Assembly (NCBI RefSeq): GCF_032854445.1
Contig: NC_088300.1
Span: 25,399,608 to 25,463,607 of the forward strand
Direction: 5' to 3'
Length of the DNA stretch: 64,000 bases
Source: Liolophura sinensis
Taxonomy: Eukaryota > Mollusca > Polyplacophora > Chitonida > Chitonidae
Both the position numbers and the translations under genes were made by a program. A model generated the notes under the pieces. It was not told where the DNA came from, did no database searches, and worked only from the letters and a program-made list of their open reading frames with translations. Shown one piece after another: positions 53,501 to 59,500 of the stretch (within the stretch, counting starts at the first letter, position 1; each line of letters starts with the position of its first letter).

Positions 53501-56500
53501 TTCTACAATTCATTCACAAGACAAATACATTTCAATGCAATGGTTGTCAATCTCCTTGTGACTCCCATGATTTTTCATGATTTTTTTTCTTGTTAGACAA
53601 CCTGAGTATCAGTGAGGAAGACCTTGTGCATACCCTGTATGAAGGATTCGGCACGGACTATGACTACGAGATTCCCACTGTTGCAGAAGAATACTTCGAG
53701 GATTACAAACCTCAAAACTACGCTGAGGACATCGTCTTACCTAAACCTCCAATAGAATGCAAGCCTCTGCCAGGTAGCAAAAACTGATCCACTTATGTTA
53801 CAGATTGCAAACTTCTTCACTGAAATACTGACAATATCATATACATGCACAAGATGCAAGCTTGAAGCTATTAGGAAGTGTTTCAAAGAGCAGGAGTTTG
53901 GGGTGAAAATGATTTGGGGTGAAACACTTGTTTCCCTTAAAACGGAGAGCGAGAAACTTTCTAGGCCCCAAATTATTGAACTGAGAAACTTTTTTTTCTT
54001 TCTAATGTGTTGTGAGATTTATCTGCCTCTAAAAATGCATTTTGAAGGCGACATTTTAGGTAATTTACCAGAATTCCTCAACCTTTTTGCATATCAAAGA
54101 GCAGCTTTCAGAGGAATTTATGCACATCTTTGATTTGTTTTTGGTTGGGTTGGCGAATTTAAGGGATTCACAGAAAGTATAATTTTATCATTCTACACAG
54201 AATAATGCCTTCAGAATATGCTTGAAACAACATCTTGCAAACATGTGAAAAGGTTGACGAATTACAGCAGCTAAAATTTTTTTTGAATAAATGTGTTTGA
54301 ATTACAATTTAAGGTGAAAAATTCATGTCATGTCCCAGGATTGAATAGTTTGCAATAAAAAGAAGAGTTTGTACAGAGATAAACCAGGCTGCTGTCTTAA
54401 ACTCAGCACCAATCATTTAATCAGTCTATGAAGAGAGTGGATCCTGGCACAGAACAAAGCTTATGTTGCAAACTCCAGCAACAGACTGCTTGTAAACTGA
54501 TTAGACCCAAATTGTTACTTTAGCTAGAACAACCAGCCCACTCTATTTCTTGTAAAGTGAAGAAAAGATGGCCCTTGATTATATACTGCATTAATTTCCT
54601 TATTTCAGGCCCGTTTATGCCTTGTGTGGACTTGTTCGGCTGCTGGCTGCTCCGCTGTGGCGTCTGGCTTGTCTTCCTTCTCTCCGTCCTTGGAAATGGT
54701 GTGGTTCTCTTTGTCTCGGTCAGCAGCCGCTCCAAGATGGACGTGCCGCGCTTCCTCATCTGTAATCTGGCTTGTGCAGACTTCTGTATGGGGATTTACC
54801 TGGGCTTCCTGGCCATTGTGGATGCGTCCACGTTAGGTACAGTATTATATACACAGACATTCCCTGGGAATAGTCTACATGCTTTAATGTGTCTCCTTGT
54901 TTCTAGATGTGGTATTTCTCCAACTAGCCTTTGCTCCTTGAAGCTGTTATACATGATATTGACCCCTAATTACAGTACGAAACTGGCTGGTCCCAAAAAT
55001 TAGAAGAATTAGTGTATTACGTATTTTAAACTAGGATACCATGTGTAAATGAAGCTCTGAAAATAATTAGGTGGACAGAAAACTGGACAGAATGCAGAAA
55101 AATAGATTACTTTGTGTCACGGAAAAAAGGATACCTGTGAACTCGGAAAATGGGTCTTTAGGCACACAGAAAAATAGGTTACCTGTGAACTCGGAAAATA
55201 GATCTTAAGGGACACAGACAAATAGATTACTTGTGACTCAGGAAATAGTTCTTTGAGAACGCAGCAAAATAGGTTACCCATGAACTCAGAAAGAAGGTTT
55301 TTAGGGACACAGAAAAATAAGTTACCTGTGAACTCAGAAAATAGGTCTTTAGGAACACAGAAAAATAGGTTACTTGTGAACTCAGAAAATATGTCTTTAG
55401 GTACACAAAAAATAGGTTACCTTTGAACTCAGAAAATAGGTCTTTAGGGAGACAAAATAGGTTACCTGTGAACTCAGAAAATAGGTCTTTAGGAACACAG
55501 AAAAATAGGTAAACTGTGAACTCAAAAAAGAACACAGAAAAATAGGTTAGTGATTCTTTAATGGGGGAGGGGTGGCAAAGAAAAGGGACAAAGAATGAAC
55601 AAGTAAATAATCGTGAAAAATAAGTGTTCAGTGTCGTATTGACAGAATTTCCGCCCAATAGTGGTAGAACTGGCCCAAAAGCCCAGGAGCCTCTCACCAC
55701 TGTGATCTCCAGGAGTTCTCCTCGCAGGTCATATGTAGGAAGATCTGCCAGCAACCTGTGGATGATCTTGGAATACCCCCTGGCTCTGGCGATTCCTCCC
55801 ACCATAATTTTGGTCACTGTGGTATAAGTGAAAATATTCCCACACTGGTCTAAAGTTTCGGCCTGACAAGATAACATACAAATGAGACATGGAGCACAGG
55901 TGTAAACAGTATGATAGATTGAAAGCGAGTTATCAGTGCAGTAAAGCAAATACCATCCTCTTTTCTATCAAGGATAAAAATCCTGGATAAAACTGAATAT
56001 TCGATTGTTCACTCGGAGTCGTTTATATGTGAGTAGACACCTGGAAGGCTCAGCGTTATGTGGACAACAGCACAATTTATGTCACTGTCTGTGATATGCC
56101 TCTTTAATAGTTTATTTTGCCTGTGCGTATCCAGTTTAGTATTTCCGCTAGAACTAACAGTTACATGTAACAAGCAGCACTGGACCAAGCTGAGTAATTA
56201 TAGCACATTTCTGGTTCTGTACTTATAATAGTCTACCCCTACCATGTTGCTATACTTTATTAACCTGGCAGTAGGTGAGATTACACTGAAGCGCTTGGCT
56301 TTGCTTTGACATAGGTAACCTACATCAACTATGGGAAAACGTCGAATTCTATGTTTTCCTAGAGTAGATGTAGGCAACCGACAGACTTTTGATGTTTATC
56401 TTCAGGTTTTAAACCCCATGACTAATACTCTAAAATCAAAGATTAGTGAACAAATCTATTTTCACTGAGAAAGTGTTATGCAGTCATCATCATCTTCACT

Positions 56501-59500
56501 CTCTTGGCATACGTGTATCTTTAACCTAATTCTGCAGACAAATTGCGCTAAATGCTGGCCAGACTGCATAGCATATCCAGACAAATAAGATTTCATGATG
56601 GAAAAATGCTTGTTGACACTGTAACCGTTGTCATAGCGATGGTACTGATCAGTTGAACAGATGAATGCTGTTCAAGGACAGGCTGAACATAGGAAGGGCA
56701 GGGTCAGTGGCGCTCTTGTATCCATTATGACCGTCTGTCCTAAACATGAAAGCCACACTCTAGAAAACTGAGGTAGCGAAACGTAGAACATCCGCCTTTA
56801 TATATGATTGCAATGACCTAGTAGCCTCGTCGCTCTGGTTACATTAGGGATAGACTTTTGTAAAGTTGTCTCGACGGATGATGTGTCTAATTGAACCCAG
56901 TTGAAGTGTGATTGATACGCCAGAGGCCAAGAGAAGCCATGTCATTAAGATCCGTCATTGCGGGGCTGCTTAATCGAGCATGGAATAGCTGGAATTATAT
57001 GGTGCCACCCCCTAGAGTGTCTGGCCAGACATTAGTCGAGACCCCCTTGATGTCGTAATGAAATAAATGATTTCAGAGAGATTCGGAAGAAATAGTTTGC
57101 TCTCAGCTGATTGGTCACATTTAAAAGCCTATTGAAGCCGGTGGGCATAGCCTGCGTAGAAACAGACTGGGTCACTTACCTTGCCCTACATTTTATATAA
57201 AGATTAAAAATGAAACGTTCAGTTGGCATTAGTATATTATTAAAGCTTGTCTGGTTTACATCAGGATGTGCGGTTTACATCAGGACCTGAGGTTTACAGC
57301 AGGATGTGCGGTTTACATCAGGACCTGCAGTTTACAGCAGGTTCTGCGGCTTACATCAGTACCTGTGGTTTACATCAGTACCTGTGGTTTACATCAGTAC
57401 CTGTGGTTTACATCAGGACCTGAGGTTTACATCAGGACCTGCGGTTTACAGCAGGACCTGCGATTTACATCAGAACCTGTGGTTTACAGCATGTCCTGCA
57501 GTTTACAGCAAATGCTGCGGTTTACAGCAAGTCCTGCAGTTTACAGCGGGACCTGCAGTTTCCTTCACTCATAAAGCTGACTGCTGTCATACATGTATAC
57601 CTAAAAAGAAATATCTTGAGCACAGTGTTTAGATACCAATCATATAAATACATACATGGGAAGGTCTGCCAGCAACCTGCGGATGGTCGTGGGTTTCCCC
57701 CGGGCTCTGCCCGGTTTCCACCCACCATAATGCTGGCCACCATCGTATAAGTGAAATATTCTTGAGTACAGCGTAAAACACCAATCAAATAAATAAATAA
57801 ATATAAATACATAAATATGTGGGAAGGTCTGACAGCAACTTGCTGATGGTGGTGGGTTTTCTCTGGGCCACTGGCCGCCATCGTACAAGTGAAATATTTT
57901 TGAGTACAGCGTAAAACACGAATTAGATAAGGAAATATAAATAAATAAGGATATAAGTAAGAAGTACCTTAGATGTTCTCGCCATGAGAGGCAGAAAGGA
58001 TGATCAGCACTTTGATCTTTATTCTTCATTTTAATGGAATTTGAATAATGTAAAAAACGTAGCCAGCTGTGTACTAAAATGTAAAAATATGGTATAATTA
58101 TAAAAAGTTCTAAAAAAAATAAACATATATACAAGTACCACATGTCAGACAATTAAAATGAAGGCAAAAATAAGGGACATGGTAAAGATTTTTTCTCAGA
58201 AGTATTAATTAGGGGCTCCGTTGACTCAGACACTGGAGTCTGTAGATGTCTGGTCTGGTTTCACTATAGCTATTTCATAAAATTATGCAAGTGGGTAGTG
58301 AATGGCCAGTTGTGTGTGACGTCACTGATCCCAGTAAGGCTAGTTGTGTGTGACGTCACTGATCCCAGTATGGTCAGTGGTATGTGACGTCACCCATCCC
58401 AGTATGGCTAGTTGTGTGTGACGTTACCTATCCCAGTATGGTCAGTGGTGTGTGGCGTCACCTATCCCAGTATGGCCAGTGGTGTGTGATGTCACCCATC
58501 CCAGTATGGTCAGTGGTCTGCGACGTACACTGATCCCAGTAAGGCCAGTTGTGTGTGATGTCACTGATCCCAGTATGGTTAGTGGTATGTGACGTCACCC
58601 ATCCCAGTATGGCCAGTGGTGTGTGATGTCACCTATCCCAGTATGGTCAGTGGTGTGCGACGTCACCTATCCCAGTATGGCCAGTGGTGTGTGATGTCAC
58701 CCATCCCAGTATGGCCAGTTGTGTGTGACGTCACTGATCCCAGTATGGCCAGTTGTGTGTGATGTCACTGATCCCAGTATGGTTAGTGGTATGTGACGTC
58801 ACCCATCCCAGTATGGCCAGTGGTGTGTGATGTCACCTATCCCAGTATGGTCAGTGGTGTGTGATGTCACCTATCCCAGTATGGCCAGTGGTGTGTGATG
58901 TCACCCATCCCAGTATGGCCAGTGGTGTGTGATGTCACCCATCCCAGTATGGTCAGTGGTGTGTGACGTCACCTATCCCAGTATGGCCAGTGGTGTGTGA
59001 CGTCACCCATCCCAGTATGGCCCGTGGTGTGTGACATCACTGATCCCAGTATGGTCAGTGGTGTGTGACGTCACCTATTCCAGTATGGCCAGTGGTGTGT
59101 GACGTCACTGATCCCAGTATGGCCCGTGGTGTGTGACGTCACTGATCCCAGTATGGTTAGAAATGGCCACAGTAGAATTCAAAGTTTCAAATGCATTTTA
59201 CTGGGTTGAATATACATGTATATATTAAAACAGTAAACTACTTTTAGTTATTTAGTGTTTAATGGTTTTTCATCTGACATGTATTCTTCATGTTAATGTT
59301 TTCTTTACCTTAAAGACATTTTCAAAATCGGTCAGTAGCTGAGGTGCTTACTTATCTCCTCTGTAAGATAACATCAAAACTCCTGTATTGCAGTTGAGAC
59401 AAAAATAATCTAAAACACATGATCTGTATGACAAGCTGTTTGAGTCTCCCAGTTCTTTTTCATGTGGTTGGATTTATTTCAGGGGAGTTCAAGAAGCACG

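Larger units (their letters stand above)
54837..59482 (+). other. Intron between TM2 and TM3 (4.6 kb), four repeat blocks
   Basis: This intron contains a 47-48-bp minisatellite (55030-55560), a diverged SINE (55665-55850), a 19-bp minisatellite (57251-57561), two truncated SINE units in tandem (57640-57945) and the 34-bp CRE-bearing array (58301-59160). The stretch 55860-57250 shows nothing recognisable. Confidence 0.8.

Noticed and set aside
53795-54133. 112-codon plus-strand frame directly after the linker exon
   Set aside because: It lies in the intron between two well-supported exons and runs into an inverted-repeat element; no domain.
55227-55949. 240-codon minus-strand open frame, the longest in the window
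   Set aside because: Most of it is the translation of the 47-48-bp tandem array and a decayed SINE; the protein is a simple repeat of [16 protein letters not shown]-like units with no domain and no splice context.
57266-57632. Two overlapping plus-strand frames of 102 and 108 codons with repetitive protein
   Set aside because: The 19-bp array has no stop in any frame, so long frames arise automatically; both are explained by the array.
57522-58152. Minus-strand frames of 119 and 170 codons
   Set aside because: They are translations of the truncated SINE pair and A/T-rich sequence next to it; similar peptides come from the other SINE copies ([12 protein letters not shown]-type).
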